64,000 nt of DNA from Streptomyces xylophagus (GCF_000716435.1 NZ_JNWO01000042.1:1-64000), one strand, 5' to 3'; counted from the first letter of the stretch, positions 1 through 8,160 are shown. Numbers and translations are program-made. The notes: generated from the letters alone by a model not told the origin.

Positions 1-687
1 GTTGATCGCCCACTGGTCGTCCTTGAGTTTCAGGGCCAGGAAGTGGTCCCGAGCCGCCTGGTCTGTGCCCTCGGCCAGGTGGAGCAGCAGTCGGTGCGGC
101 TGCTGGAGGCGGGCCAGGAATTTCTCGGCGTTCGCGGCCTCGACGTCGGCGATCCGGGAGGCGGCCTCCGGCAGGTCGGGATCGTCGGTGGCCTCCACGT
201 TGCGGACGACGCCCCGGTACATCCGGCGGGCCCCTGCGTTGCTGAACAGGGCGATGCCCTGGGTGGTCGTGGTGCCGTTGACCAACGCCTTGGCCTCGAC
301 GTACCGCACCACGGCGGGCATCAGCTCGGGATCCTCGCCCAACACCCTCATCGGGCCGGTCACCAGCGTGTGGTAGGCCGGGTTGCTGCCGCCGCCCCAC
401 TGGGAGCGGTTGCCGTACTTCTTCGGCACCGCCCACAACGGCAGGACGTCGTAGGGCAGATGGTTGTGGAGCTCGATCAGCCCCGGGTACACCGTGCCGC
501 CCGTGGCGATCGGCAGGACGTCTTCGAACCCTGGTGGGGCGGGAGCGTCGGCGGAGAGCACTGCGGCAATACGGCTGTCTTCGACGTACAGGACTCCGTC
601 GTCGATGACGTTGTTGCGGGTGTTCAGGGTGACCAGGCGGCCCCGCAGTGCGAAGCGCTTTGTCGGCTCGTCGGTTCTACGCGGCAT
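1..687 (-). CDS. Amidohydrolase-family metal-dependent hydrolase (5' part only)
   Basis: The reading frame opens at ATG 687 and runs off the left edge, so only the first 229 residues are visible. They show the start of an amidohydrolase (TRZ/ATZ/imidazolonepropionase-like) fold: an N-terminal small beta domain (RGRLVTLNTRNNVIDDGVLY, about residues 15-35) leading to the metal-binding strand PGLIELHNHLPYD with H74 and H76. This family hydrolyses C-N bonds using a metal in the cytosol; the substrate cannot be told. It diverges from the uracil-DNA-glycosylase-like gene at 821, with a 133-bp gap that must hold both promoters. The catalytic Asp and the later His residues lie outside the window. Confidence 0.8.
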   Translation of the reverse strand, partial: MPRRTDEPTKRFALRGRLVTLNTRNNVIDDGVLYVEDSRIAAVLSADAPAPPGFEDVLPIATGGTVYPGLIELHNHLPYDVLPLWAVPKKYGNRSQWGGGSNPAYHTLVTGPMRVLGEDPELMPAVVRYVEAKALVNGTTTTQGIALFSNAGARRMYRGVVRNVEATDDPDLPEAASRIADVEAANAEKFLARLQQPHRLLLHLAEGTDQAARDHFLALKLKDDQWAIN

Positions 688-820
688 CTGGCGTCCCCTC
701 GCCCGACCTCTGTCGAGGTTCGTTGACCGGTGAACGCCACCTAACAGGCGAAATGCCGTAAAGTCACTGTTTGACTACGGTGAGTCATCAACGTTCGCTC
801 GCGTGGAGTAGGAGACCGGC

Positions 821-1633
821 ATGCATCCATTCGACCCCGGCTACGCCCAGGCCCCGTACGCCGCCCTGGTCGGCGACTACCCCGGCCCGGAGATCTACCC
901 GGCCAAGGACTTCCGCGTCGAATGGGGCCCGATCTTCCACCGCGGCCGGCTCGACGGCACCGCCCGCGTGCTCGTGATCGGCCAGGACCCCGCCGCCCAC
1001 GAAGCCATCACCCGCCGCATCCTGGTCGGCACCGCCGGCCGCCGCTTCCAGGGCTTCCTCAACAAGCTCGGCATCGACAGCAGTTACGTACTGATCAACA
1101 CGTTCCTGTACAGCGTGTACGGCCAACACGGCGGCACCGCCCACGCCACCGACCCCGACATCGCCCGCTACCGACACACCTGGCTCGACGCCCTCGTCAC
1201 CCACAACCAGATCGAAGCCGTCATCGCGCTCGGCGGCCTGGCCGACACCGCCTTCCACACCTGGCGCAAGGCACCCGGCAGCGCCGCCTACAACGGCGCC
1301 TACCAGCACATCCTGCACCCCACCTACCCCGACAGCGCGGCAGCCTCCGGCCACGACGCCGCGACCGTCATGAAACAGCTCACCACCAACTGGAACGGGG
1401 CCCTGACCGCCCTACACACCACCATCACCCCTGACACCGAGCGCCCCCTCACCCCGTACGGCGACAGCCTCACACCCACCGACCTCGGCACCATCCCCGA
1501 AGCCGACCTGCCACCGGGCCTACCCGCCTGGATGCGCTCCGACGAACCCTGGGCCGCACGCCAAGGCAACACACCCGCCGACAAACGCGCCACCATCACC
1601 GTGCAAATCCCGGAAGACCAGCGTCCGTTCTAG
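821..1633 (+). CDS. Uracil-DNA glycosylase superfamily protein
   Basis: This 270-residue protein has the two signature regions of the UDG superfamily: VLVIGQDPAAHE (residues 51-61; motif A with the GQDP turn) and HPTYPD (166-171; a motif-B-like H-P-x segment). Between them lies a GRRFQGFLNKLGI helix typical of this fold. Family members remove uracil or other damaged bases from DNA, but this branch is divergent and its activity is unproven. The ATG at 821 follows a GGAG-like site (tagGAGacc) by about 8 nt. About 100 C-terminal residues are Pro/Thr-rich and not part of the usual core. It is divergent from the amidohydrolase gene. Confidence 0.7.
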   Translation: MHPFDPGYAQAPYAALVGDYPGPEIYPAKDFRVEWGPIFHRGRLDGTARVLVIGQDPAAHEAITRRILVGTAGRRFQGFLNKLGIDSSYVLINTFLYSVYGQHGGTAHATDPDIARYRHTWLDALVTHNQIEAVIALGGLADTAFHTWRKAPGSAAYNGAYQHILHPTYPDSAAASGHDAATVMKQLTTNWNGALTALHTTITPDTERPLTPYGDSLTPTDLGTIPEADLPPGLPAWMRSDEPWAARQGNTPADKRATITVQIPEDQRPF

Positions 1634-1884
1634 GGTTTACTCTCTCGGATCGTGCTGTCGCTGCGAGGTTGAGTATTGGTGAACGAAGCGAATGCCAAGG
1701 CCAATTTCGCGGCCATGGGGAATAGCTCAACCGAACAGCAGAGGGCATCAATTTCCTTTGATCCTTGATCTGGTCCCTGAACTACAAGGCTCCTTCCGCG
1801 ACTTACGGCTGTCAGCTGGACCACGCCTGTGTCGGGCGTTTCCGCTGACCACTCGATGCCCCTGCTCCGACCCACAAGAGCCAT
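1630..1884 (-). CDS. Hypothetical protein (84 aa)
   Basis: A possible gene convergent with the UDG-like gene, its stop overlapping that gene's end by 4 bp. From ATG 1884 the product has a plausible soluble-protein composition (segment WSAETPDTGVVQLTAVSRG then SVELFPMAAKLALAFASF), but I recognise no family. An upstream in-frame ATG (1941) would add 19 residues. No strong ribosome-binding site is seen. It could be a decayed gene fragment of the island. Confidence 0.3.
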   Translation of the reverse strand: MALVGRSRGIEWSAETPDTGVVQLTAVSRGRSLVVQGPDQGSKEIDALCCSVELFPMAAKLALAFASFTNTQPRSDSTIRESKP

Positions 1885-1944
1885 AGCAGGGGCATTAGGC
1901 CGGCGGCCGGTCGGCGCCGTGTGTGGTCGTACGTCGTGCAACGG

Positions 1945-2373
1945 CTACCCAGTCATGGCGACCACGTGGGTCCAGTTCGTCGAAAGTCCTCCGCCGGTGG
2001 TGAGACCGGTGAAGTTCCCGGCACTGCTGAGCCTTCCGGCTGCGCATGAACCGGTGGCGGCGTTGTAGAAGAACAGCTCGCGGCCGACGGCGTCCACGTG
2101 GGTCCAGCCTTTCGAGAGCCCTCCACCCGTGGTGAGACCGGTAAAGTTCCCGGCACTGCTGAGCCCTCCGGCGCCGCAAGAACCGGTAGCGGCGTTGTAG
2201 AAGAACAGCTCGCCGTCGACGGGGACTACGTGGGTCCAGTTCGTCGAGAGCCCTCCACCGTTGGCGAGACCCGTGAAGTTCCCTTCGGTGCTGAGCTGTC
2301 CGGCGCCGCATGAACCTGTGGCGGCGTTGTAGAAGAACAGCTCGCGCGTCATGACACGAAAAGCGCCTGCCAT
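1945..2373 (-). CDS. Protein made of three 44-residue repeats (lectin/propeller-like)
   Basis: From ATG 2373, preceded by AAGGGGG 6 nt upstream, the gene encodes 142 residues. After a 10-residue leader it consists of three near-identical 44-residue repeats that begin ELFFYNAATGSC and end NWTHVV or GWTHVD. At DNA level the period is exactly 132 bp. Each unit has aromatic beta strands (LFFY, then WTHV) as in tachylectin-2/tectonin-like or FG-GAP-like propeller repeats, which often bind carbohydrate or serve as display scaffolds; that comparison is inference. No signal peptide is visible. Three repeats are too few for a closed propeller, so it may oligomerise or be the remnant of a longer gene. 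The 8-bp tandem repeat just upstream makes the longer open frame artefactual. Confidence 0.6.
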   Translation of the reverse strand: MAGAFRVMTRELFFYNAATGSCGAGQLSTEGNFTGLANGGGLSTNWTHVVPVDGELFFYNAATGSCGAGGLSSAGNFTGLTTGGGLSKGWTHVDAVGRELFFYNAATGSCAAGRLSSAGNFTGLTTGGGLSTNWTHVVAMTG

Positions 2374-2449
2374 GAGATGCCCCCTTGAAATTCGTACTGA
2401 ATGCCACCCCCCGGAGACCAACCTGCTGCTCATTCTATTCGCCTTAAGG

Positions 2450-2495
2450 CATCTCGGCATCTCGGCATCTCGGCATCTCGGCATCTCGGCATCTG
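2450..2495. repeat. 8-bp tandem repeat, about 5.7 copies
   Basis: The unit CATCTCGG is repeated five times without change and then continues as CATCTG. It lies 77-122 bp upstream of the start of the triple-repeat gene at 1945-2373, in its likely promoter region. An 8-bp period is not a multiple of three, so the repeat is not coding and copy-number change could alter promoter spacing. Confidence 0.9.
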
Positions 2496-2693
2496 ATAGC
2501 CATGCCCCTCCGCCTCTTTGTGTCGTCTTTGATAATTATCAAATTCAACGATTGAATCCGACACGAACAGCGAAAGGAACCCGGCTAGAGATCTTTGATA
2601 GCTGGGGTTACACTAGCGCTCGAACGCCGCCTACTACTCGCGGCTAAGGGGCCGCACACTGGCCTGCGGGTGGGCGGCGAGTGCCATAGCGGT

Positions 2694-3059
2694 CTACTTC
2701 ACCCGCTTTCTACCGTTGACCAGCTCGCTGACGTACCGCTCCCCGACTCCGAAGGCCGTCCGGTACGTAAAACTCTGAGAGACGCATTGCGGGCGCCCGG
2801 TTGCGGTGTCGGTTACAACGACGCGGTATCGCAAAAGCTGATTCCGGCTTCTCCCGCGGCCTAGAGCGCCACCCAGGCCAGTCAGGTTCTCCGTCACCTC
2901 GATGGTGAACCGCTCTCGCGTGACGGGCCGGTCACGGTTGGCCCACTTCTCATCGCTCTCGGCGCGGGCTGTGGCTTTCCGACGACCCCACCAGTGCTTC
3001 TCCTGCTTGGCTCGGCGCGCCGCTATGGCCTCGGGCGTCACGTCATGCTTGGGGTCCAT
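2694..3059 (-). CDS. Hypothetical basic protein (121 aa)
   Basis: No known family is recognised. The protein is strongly basic, with a charged helical N-terminal half (RRAKQEKHWWGRRK, residues 15-28) followed by a beta-rich part (FTIEVTENL then LRYRVVVTDTATGR). The start at ATG 3059 is supported by a GAGGCGG about 9-15 nt upstream. Third-position G+C is in the normal Streptomyces range, which argues it is a real gene. Its neighbours are small island genes, giving no functional clue. Confidence 0.5.
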   Translation of the reverse strand: MDPKHDVTPEAIAARRAKQEKHWWGRRKATARAESDEKWANRDRPVTRERFTIEVTENLTGLGGALGRGRSRNQLLRYRVVVTDTATGRPQCVSQSFTYRTAFGVGERYVSELVNGRKRVK

Positions 3060-3375
3060 CGGAAACCACCGCCTCGTCTGGCTGCTTCCAGTAGCAACTA
3101 CGGTAACGCTCAGTAATACTTCTGCCCACTTTTATAAGCAGGACTGAGGTTCCCCCAAGATGCGAGGAGAGGTGATCAGCACAGGCCGAGTTATAGCCGG
3201 CCCGCCGGGTTCGAAGCACTATGGACTTGCTCCAAAGACCCACTACGCGCCTCACGTAGCCGCTCCACGCCTTCCCCTGGACGTTGCTGCATCCGCAGTC
3301 GGGAACCGAGGCGCCTCCCAGAACCAGCGCGGACTTGCTCAACGAGCAAGCCGGTCAGAGACTAGATCTAGGACA

Positions 3376-3591
3376 CTACGCGGCGCGATCGCGACGAAGT
3401 TGCTTCAAGGCCCTCGCCTCCTGCCGTCGTAGCTCATGACGGCTAAGCCCCAATAGCTCAGTGACCTCATCTAGCGTGTGGGCATGCTCTCCCCTAAGCC
3501 CAAAGCGCAAACAAAGTATTTGTTGCTGCATTGGCGGTATCGCGCCAAGATGCTTCTCCAGCTCTCGTTTCCACTGTTTGTTACCACTCAC
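3376..3591 (-). CDS. Free-standing sigma-70 region 4-like protein (71 aa)
   Basis: The whole protein is one sigma-70 region 4-type domain. An N-terminal helix leads to PPMQQQILCLRFGL, matching the family pattern LPxREREVLxLRFGL, then a helix-turn-helix (TLDEVTELLGLSRHELRRQE) and the terminal ARALKQLRR. Regions 1-3 are absent, so it cannot act as a complete sigma factor. It could bind the RNA polymerase flap or -35 DNA as a co-regulator or anti-sigma-like decoy. The start used is GTG 3591. It is divergent from the acidic microprotein at 3654 with 62 bp of AT-rich DNA between them, which suggests co-regulation. Confidence 0.65.
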   Translation of the reverse strand: MSGNKQWKRELEKHLGAIPPMQQQILCLRFGLRGEHAHTLDEVTELLGLSRHELRRQEARALKQLRRDRAA

Positions 3592-3653
3592 AACATGGCC
3601 CGATTTTTATACATCCACTATAACCCCTCCATTCCCAGTATTGGTGGTGCAAT

Positions 3654-3827
3654 ATGTCAACTACAGGCGACGAAACTCCCGAAGAGTTCGAGATGAGGTG
3701 GGATGCCGAGCATCCCGATGGTGATCACGTCTACGTCGAGGCTGATTCGGAAGGGAATATTGATACAGACTCATCAAGCACAGAGCCACCCTACGATCAA
3801 GGAGACGACGATGCAGATGACGAATAA
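3654..3827 (+). CDS. Very acidic microprotein (57 aa)
   Basis: An ATG preceded by GGTGG opens a frame encoding 57 residues, 22 of them Asp or Glu and only one Arg. The C-terminus ends DQGDDDADDE. No family is recognised. Composition and size resemble DNA-mimic or anti-regulator proteins, but that is inference. It is divergently arranged with the free-standing sigma region 4 protein (3591), so the two may form a regulator/partner pair. Confidence 0.5.
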   Translation: MSTTGDETPEEFEMRWDAEHPDGDHVYVEADSEGNIDTDSSSTEPPYDQGDDDADDE

Positions 3828-4246
3828 GTTCTGAGCTACGTCACCCGAGCCTACCTAGCGATCAAGCTGGAAGATCAGAACCTTCCTCACAAGGCGTTTT
3901 ACGTTCCACTGAGTCCGAGATAAGGGCGCCTTCCGCATCACCTACTCGGACGGTATCCTCGTCCGCCGACCGCAGTTCGGCACGTGCTCACTTTGAACGC
4001 GACTCACACCCCACCTCGCCCAGCAGGCCAAGGTTCGAGCACTGCGGTGTGTGGATGTGCAGGCAAAGGAAGTTCCTTATCTGGCCCGCCTTACAAGGCA
4101 GGGACGATTGCTTTTTTCGCATGCTCAGCGTGAATCATTCCCAGGCTAGTTGCTGCTGGTCAGCAGGTAGCCCAGACATGTTTCACGCTCAACCTTGCAT
4201 TCAATCCGGAGTTGCGCAATAGTTAATACACTAAGCGGAGATTCCC
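3828..4246. other. Gap with apparent coding remnant
   Basis: About 420 bp with no intact gene. On the plus strand, 3828-3925 reads as a protein-like segment (YVTRAYLAIKLEDQN, then FYVPLSPR) that stops. A shift of frame continues as GAFRITYSDGILVRRPQFG up to about 3996. This looks like the decayed tail of a gene, but I cannot name it. The last 100 bp are AT-rich and probably hold the promoter of the gene at 4247. Confidence 0.3.
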
Positions 4247-4534
4247 ATGAAAGAGTTCGATCACGCCGCCCTGCTAGACCTGAGCGAGCGACTTCCCGAA
4301 TGGGAAGGCGCCGTCCTGGCCGCTCAAAAAGCCGGAACCGGGATACAGATAGATATCGATGAGTTCGATGAGCCCGATCTTCTCCACAATGCACTGATAT
4401 TTGCCACCAGTGCGGGAGTTCCAATATCGACTGTACCGAGCCAGGATGTCTTTCAGGCTACCGGAAGGAAATTGAATCGGCTTACAATTCTGCGAGTCCC
4501 TCTACCTCCGCATGAACCGTTCACCCGCTCTTGA
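4247..4534 (+). CDS. Hypothetical protein (95 aa)
   Basis: The ATG at 4247 follows a GGAG ribosome-binding site by 6 nt (agcGGAGattccc). The product has a helical first half (LLDLSERLPEWEGAVLAAQ), an acidic middle (IDIDEFDEPD) and a basic C-terminus. I recognise no family. Codon use is less GC-biased than core Streptomyces genes, as expected for island DNA. A terminator-like hairpin follows at 4902, with about 360 bp of apparently non-coding DNA between. Confidence 0.5.
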   Translation: MKEFDHAALLDLSERLPEWEGAVLAAQKAGTGIQIDIDEFDEPDLLHNALIFATSAGVPISTVPSQDVFQATGRKLNRLTILRVPLPPHEPFTRS

Positions 4535-4828
4535 CTTCTTCTCCAACTTACCCGGCTGATGCTAGAGGGCCAACGCCTTACGATCAGATCGGCCATTACC
4601 GCCGCCACGATGACCCTGGCAACCCCTCGCCAACGATATGGGATCGAATCATCACCCCGTAAGCCCTTACCCAACCACCCGCATCAATATGCCAGCGCGC
4701 AGAGGGCTGTTCCTCCTCACCCTTTCCCCTTGCTTCTTCCTATAGCACGTCGTCCCGCAACATACGGAAGTCTATGTCATCGCTAAGGTCTAGAATCTCG
4801 CCTCTCAGCTCAGTTCTAAACTTGGACG

Positions 4829-4844
4829 CTAAGGGGCCCCTTAG
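4829..4844. promoter_or_regulatory. 16-bp perfect palindrome, possible operator
   Basis: CTAAGGGGCCCCTTAG is a perfect 16-bp palindrome with no loop, in non-coding DNA. No adjacent T-run follows, so it looks more like a dimer-protein binding site than a terminator. The regulator is unknown. Confidence 0.4.
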
Positions 4845-4901
4845 TAATCACCGAAAAGACAGAATATGTCTCTGACCTGCACGGAATATCGGCCGCTGCA
4901 G

Positions 4902-4944
4902 GCCCACAATCGTGAGCGGTCCTGAGCGCTGTGGGCTCTCTTTT
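4902..4944 (+). terminator. Possible rho-independent terminator
   Basis: A 7-bp stem (GCCCACA at 4902-4908 with TGTGGGC at 4930-4936) is followed directly by the T-rich run TCTCTTTT. The 21-nt loop is large. It would end transcripts entering from the left, before the operon at 5032. Confidence 0.4.
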
Positions 4945-5031
4945 GTCCGGTTTCTTGCAACGACAGTTTGACGTCAGCGTTACTGCCATCGTGATAGGTG
5001 GACGCGGACGGTTGGCATGGTCGGGGGCGGT

Positions 5032-5502
5032 ATGAGACGGAACATCAGGTGGGCGGTGGCGGGGCTAGCGACGGCCGTAGCCTTCGCCGTGCCAGCGTGG
5101 CTGTGCGGGGCGGTGCTGCTGCCCCCGTTACTGAAGGGAGATCCCGCGATCCGATGGTCCCTGGCCTCCGCACTGGGGGCGGTGCTGGGCTCGCTGGCTG
5201 TCTTGTGGAGCCACGGCTTTGCCACGCGGACCACGGCGGCTGGGCCCTCCAGCCGCTCGGTCCAGGCCACGGCCGAGCGTGCCGTGGTCATCGGCGGCGA
5301 CAACCGGGCTGCTGTCTCCACCGGCAACACCACGGCACCTACCGCGCCCGCACCCGCTCAGCCAGCTGCCGGAGCGTGCCTTGCCCCGCCACCACCGGCC
5401 CCAGACACGGTGTCTGCATCCGGGAACCAAGCGATCGCCATCGGCGGTACCAACTTCGGTTCGCTGTCCACCGGCGACCAGTCCGGCGGCACCCATCCGT
5501 GA
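5032..5502 (+). CDS. Membrane protein with paired IGGDN/STG motifs
   Basis: From ATG 5032 (GGGGGCGG upstream; an in-frame ATG at 5017 is the alternative) the protein starts with two membrane segments (AVAGLATAVAFAVPAWLCGAV and WSLASALGAVLGSLAVLW). A Pro/Ala-rich tail then carries two copies of a motif: AVVIGGDNRAAVSTGN and AIAIGGTNFGSLSTGD. This SGxxAIAIGGDNxGxVSTGD pattern recurs in actinobacterial membrane and NTPase proteins, where its role is unknown to me. The stop overlaps the GTG start of the next gene (GTGA), so the two are translationally coupled. The next protein has a third copy of the motif near its N-terminus, suggesting the pair work together at the membrane. Confidence 0.6.
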   Translation: MRRNIRWAVAGLATAVAFAVPAWLCGAVLLPPLLKGDPAIRWSLASALGAVLGSLAVLWSHGFATRTTAAGPSSRSVQATAERAVVIGGDNRAAVSTGNTTAPTAPAPAQPAAGACLAPPPPAPDTVSASGNQAIAIGGTNFGSLSTGDQSGGTHP

Positions 5503-6890
5503 GGGCACAACCGGAACCCCCTGCCACGGAACCCGACAAGGCGGTGGGGGCGAGCGGCAAGCAGGCTGTTGCCATCCGGGGGGACAACCACGCCCCCATC
5601 CTGACCGGGGACCACTCCCGAGCGTTGTTCTTCCCTCGCGAGGCGCTGGCTGCCCTGATTGACCTGGTCGACGTGCTCAGGGACATACAAGCGTGTACGG
5701 CCTGCCATGGACCCACGCGCCTACAACGCCCGGCCAGGCACTCAGGCTGTCGGCGGAACTCCCTCACCCGGCGCAGCCACAGCTCATCATTCGCCGGACG
5801 TCGGTGCCCCAGCGCAGTCGCGATCACGCTTGTTGTCCTGGTGACCTTGTCACTGGCAGCGTTCGGTGTGGTCCTGTGGCTGCGCTGGGGAATGGCCAGC
5901 ATGTTCATGATGTCGGTGAACCAGGCGGCGGGCGTCTCCTTCGCGGCCGTCGGGCTCACCGCATGGCGGGCCCAGCCCGAGGAGCCGGCCGGAGTCTTGA
6001 TGATTGTTATGGCCGAGTTCGTCCTACTCTCGAATCCTGCGTTCGGCCTGCGGCTCGACACTCACATGCCCGGTAGCTCCGTGGCCGTCACCATCGGCAT
6101 GATCACCGAATGGACTCAATTCGGCCTCACCGCACGGCTCCTGCTGGGCATCGCCGCACCGGACCTTTCTAAAGCGTGGCTACCGAACACACTCGTCAAA
6201 GCGGCTTGGAGCCTGACAGCCCTCGGTCCTGTTCTCCTGCTTCCACTGATGACTCCACTCCCGGAATGCGGCACTTGGTGCGGTGATAGCCCCTTTCACT
6301 GGAATCACGATGGGAGCCTCTACCTCTTGGTCAGAGACGCATACGTAAGTGCCTGGGCCGTTCTGGCAAGCTGCGCCATGGGCGTGATCGCCCGCAGGGC
6401 TGTCCTTGCGACCCGCCGTGAGTTGTTGAAGCGCCGGCTGGCACTCTTCTTCGCCGCAATGCTCTTGGGGATCTTCGTTCTCCAGGAACTCAAAGCCGTT
6501 GTCGAGCACGAATGGTCCGGAATCGCTGTAAGCCCCGCCCGTGGCCCCATGAACCTGGTGACTGTCGCCGCCGTGCTGCTCGCCGTACCGATTGCCTTCA
6601 CAGCAGCTTTGCTCGGTAACCAGGCCGCGCTCGCTGACATCGCCCGCCTGATCGCCATGCCTGTGCGCCTTGAGCCCCATGCTCTTCAGGAGGCTCTGCG
6701 AAGAGTGCTCCGTGATCCCGAACTGCGCGTATCTATAGATTCGAGAGATCTTTCTGCATACTGTTCCCGGTGCGACACCAGGGTGGGAGACCCCCCAGTT
6801 GCTGTTCTGCTGCATGACCCTTCGCTGTTTCATGAATCCCAGCTTCTCAACGCGGTCACCAAAGCTCTTGAGCGGCATCTTGTTCCATAG
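5499..6890 (+). CDS. Polytopic membrane protein, truncated sensor-kinase-like
   Basis: The GTG at 5499 overlaps the upstream stop (GTGA). The 463-residue product begins with the motif AVAIRGDNHAPILTGD (about residues 20-40). About six membrane helices follow (starting AVAITLVVLVTLSLAAFGVVL). It then has a soluble tail: LRRVLRDPELRVSID, and VAVLLHDPSLFHESQLLNAV. That tail closely resembles the linker ahead of the kinase core in Streptomyces NarL-type sensor histidine kinases (pattern LRRALRDPSLxL, then VAxLVHDPALLDDPxLVxAV). The protein stops there, with no HisKA_3 or HATPase domain. It is either a degenerate kinase or a signalling membrane protein re-using the sensor half. Confidence 0.6.
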   Translation: MRAQPEPPATEPDKAVGASGKQAVAIRGDNHAPILTGDHSRALFFPREALAALIDLVDVLRDIQACTACHGPTRLQRPARHSGCRRNSLTRRSHSSSFAGRRCPSAVAITLVVLVTLSLAAFGVVLWLRWGMASMFMMSVNQAAGVSFAAVGLTAWRAQPEEPAGVLMIVMAEFVLLSNPAFGLRLDTHMPGSSVAVTIGMITEWTQFGLTARLLLGIAAPDLSKAWLPNTLVKAAWSLTALGPVLLLPLMTPLPECGTWCGDSPFHWNHDGSLYLLVRDAYVSAWAVLASCAMGVIARRAVLATRRELLKRRLALFFAAMLLGIFVLQELKAVVEHEWSGIAVSPARGPMNLVTVAAVLLAVPIAFTAALLGNQAALADIARLIAMPVRLEPHALQEALRRVLRDPELRVSIDSRDLSAYCSRCDTRVGDPPVAVLLHDPSLFHESQLLNAVTKALERHLVP

Positions 6891-7200
6891 GACCGCCTTC
6901 CCGCGAGTTCACGAACACGTTCGGAGTCTCCTCGGTCTCCGGCATGCCCTGGTGGCTTCGTCGTGGCGCGGGTCACCAAGGACCTCAGTAGTTCCTCGCG
7001 GCACTCGGAGAAACGGCGTGGTGACTGGGGCGGTCGGTAGCATCGCGGCTTTGGTGCCCGCGCGGGTCGCTAGGCAGTGGCGTCTCCACCAACGCCGGTG
7101 CTGTTGCCGCCGATCGGCAACCGGGGTGTCAGGACTCACCCATAAGGGCAGCCGTCGCTGGTCGACGCAGTGCGAACGTGCTTGGCTTAGCTGATCGACA
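6891..7200. other. Intergenic region without a supportable gene
   Basis: No open frame here shows protein-like composition on either strand. The longest minus-strand frame (6909-7235) is Arg-rich and repetitive, typical of an out-of-frame reading. The stretch probably contains decayed island DNA. Confidence 0.4.
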
Positions 7201-7320
7201 TCACCGCGATCGCTTGTTCTCAGCGATGTCGCCAAAGCCGGGAGCGCCGTCCTCTATGAGTCGCGAAACGGAGTTGCCCGAGGCAATTTCTGCTTCGATG
7301 AGGTCTGCCACAGCGTTCAC
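7201..7320 (-). CDS. Short hypothetical protein or 3' gene remnant (39 aa)
   Basis: A minus-strand frame with convincing composition (segment VADLIEAEIASGNSVSRLIEDG) ends at TGA 7201. The best start is GTG 7320, preceded by GGTGG; upstream the frame continues as protein-like text to a stop near 7372. It may therefore be the tail of a gene whose 5' end is lost. No family is recognised. Confidence 0.3.
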   Translation of the reverse strand: MNAVADLIEAEIASGNSVSRLIEDGAPGFGDIAENKRSR

Positions 7321-7466
7321 CGTGGTCCACCACCTAAGACCTTCGTTCCCGTGCTGGTATACCCACTAAGTCGGCGGTGAGAACAACCTGATCGTTTCGG
7401 AATCCCAGTTGGCCGGCCGTGTGATGAAGACTGGTAATGAGACCGTCTCGCGGCCCAAAGATGGCC

Positions 7467-7991
7467 TCACTCCGGATACGGCGGTGCCGTGTCCTCCATC
7501 CCTGGCAAGCGCGAAATCACGCCTGGCTGTTTCAGTTCCATCGCCCGCAGCGTCCACAAGTGCATGCGGTCTGCGATCGAATCCAATTGCACAATAACCT
7601 CGTTAAGACTGCTTACCGTCAAGGCCGACATGCGATAACCGGCAGGTTTGCTATTCAAGGCAACTAGGGAACCATCCTGCTGTGCAGACCACGCGGCGTG
7701 GACATAGCTGTTACGCAGGTCCATCGCCGCTTTGACGTCGTCCAAGATCGCAGTTAACGCCTTACGCATGGGAGCGTTTAGATACGGTGCATCCCTCGCA
7801 TATATCCGGCATTTATCTGCAAGCCTGCCGACGGTCAACCCCTTGAGTGCAACGGCTTCAGACTCTTCCCCTGCCAGTCCATAGCCGGTAACCTCGATCG
7901 TCGCTTCCAGCATCGCGGCTCGATACACCAGCCGGCCAAGAGCAGCTTCAATCACTGTATTGTCTTGCTCATCCACGCCCTCGATATGCAT
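7467..7991 (-). CDS. HEPN-like helical protein
   Basis: The product of 174 residues is almost wholly alpha-helical. It contains DLRNSYVHAAWS, in which R-x4-H matches the RX4-6H signature of HEPN domains, the RNase or RNA-binding modules of toxin and abortive-infection proteins. Helices before it (LVYRAAMLEATIEVTGYG; APMRKALTAILDDVKAAMDL) fit the HEPN four-helix layout. ATG 7991 is chosen because GAGGTGG lies 12 nt upstream; a longer frame starts at 8078. HEPN assignment by eye is tentative. The next gene (8161) runs the same way 170 bp upstream, and its C-terminus also has a HEPN-like appearance. Confidence 0.5.
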   Translation of the reverse strand: MHIEGVDEQDNTVIEAALGRLVYRAAMLEATIEVTGYGLAGEESEAVALKGLTVGRLADKCRIYARDAPYLNAPMRKALTAILDDVKAAMDLRNSYVHAAWSAQQDGSLVALNSKPAGYRMSALTVSSLNEVIVQLDSIADRMHLWTLRAMELKQPGVISRLPGMEDTAPPYPE

Positions 7992-8160
7992 ACAAACATT
8001 CTGCCACCTCGAAGGCGTCCAGGTGTGAACCATCTTGGGGGTTCTTGCAGACCCCGTGAAAACCAGCGCGGGGCACATTTATTTCCAATATATGCCGCTA
8101 CGCCAAGATGATCAGCTATTGCCAACTTTCAGCCAGCAGGTCCGAACCTTTACCGCTTGA

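Larger units (their letters stand above)
4535..5031. other. Intergenic region, about 500 bp
   Basis: No supportable gene is seen. The region holds the 16-bp palindrome at 4829-4844 and the terminator-like hairpin at 4902-4944. The last 80 bp should contain the promoter of the two-gene membrane operon that starts at 5032. Confidence 0.5.

Noticed and set aside
4998..5498. 5' extension of the sensor-kinase-like gene to 4998
   Set aside because: This part lies in a different frame over the upstream gene; the GTG overlapping its stop is the natural start.
6909..7235. Minus-strand 108-residue frame
   Set aside because: Arg/His-rich low-complexity text without a ribosome-binding site; not supported as a gene.
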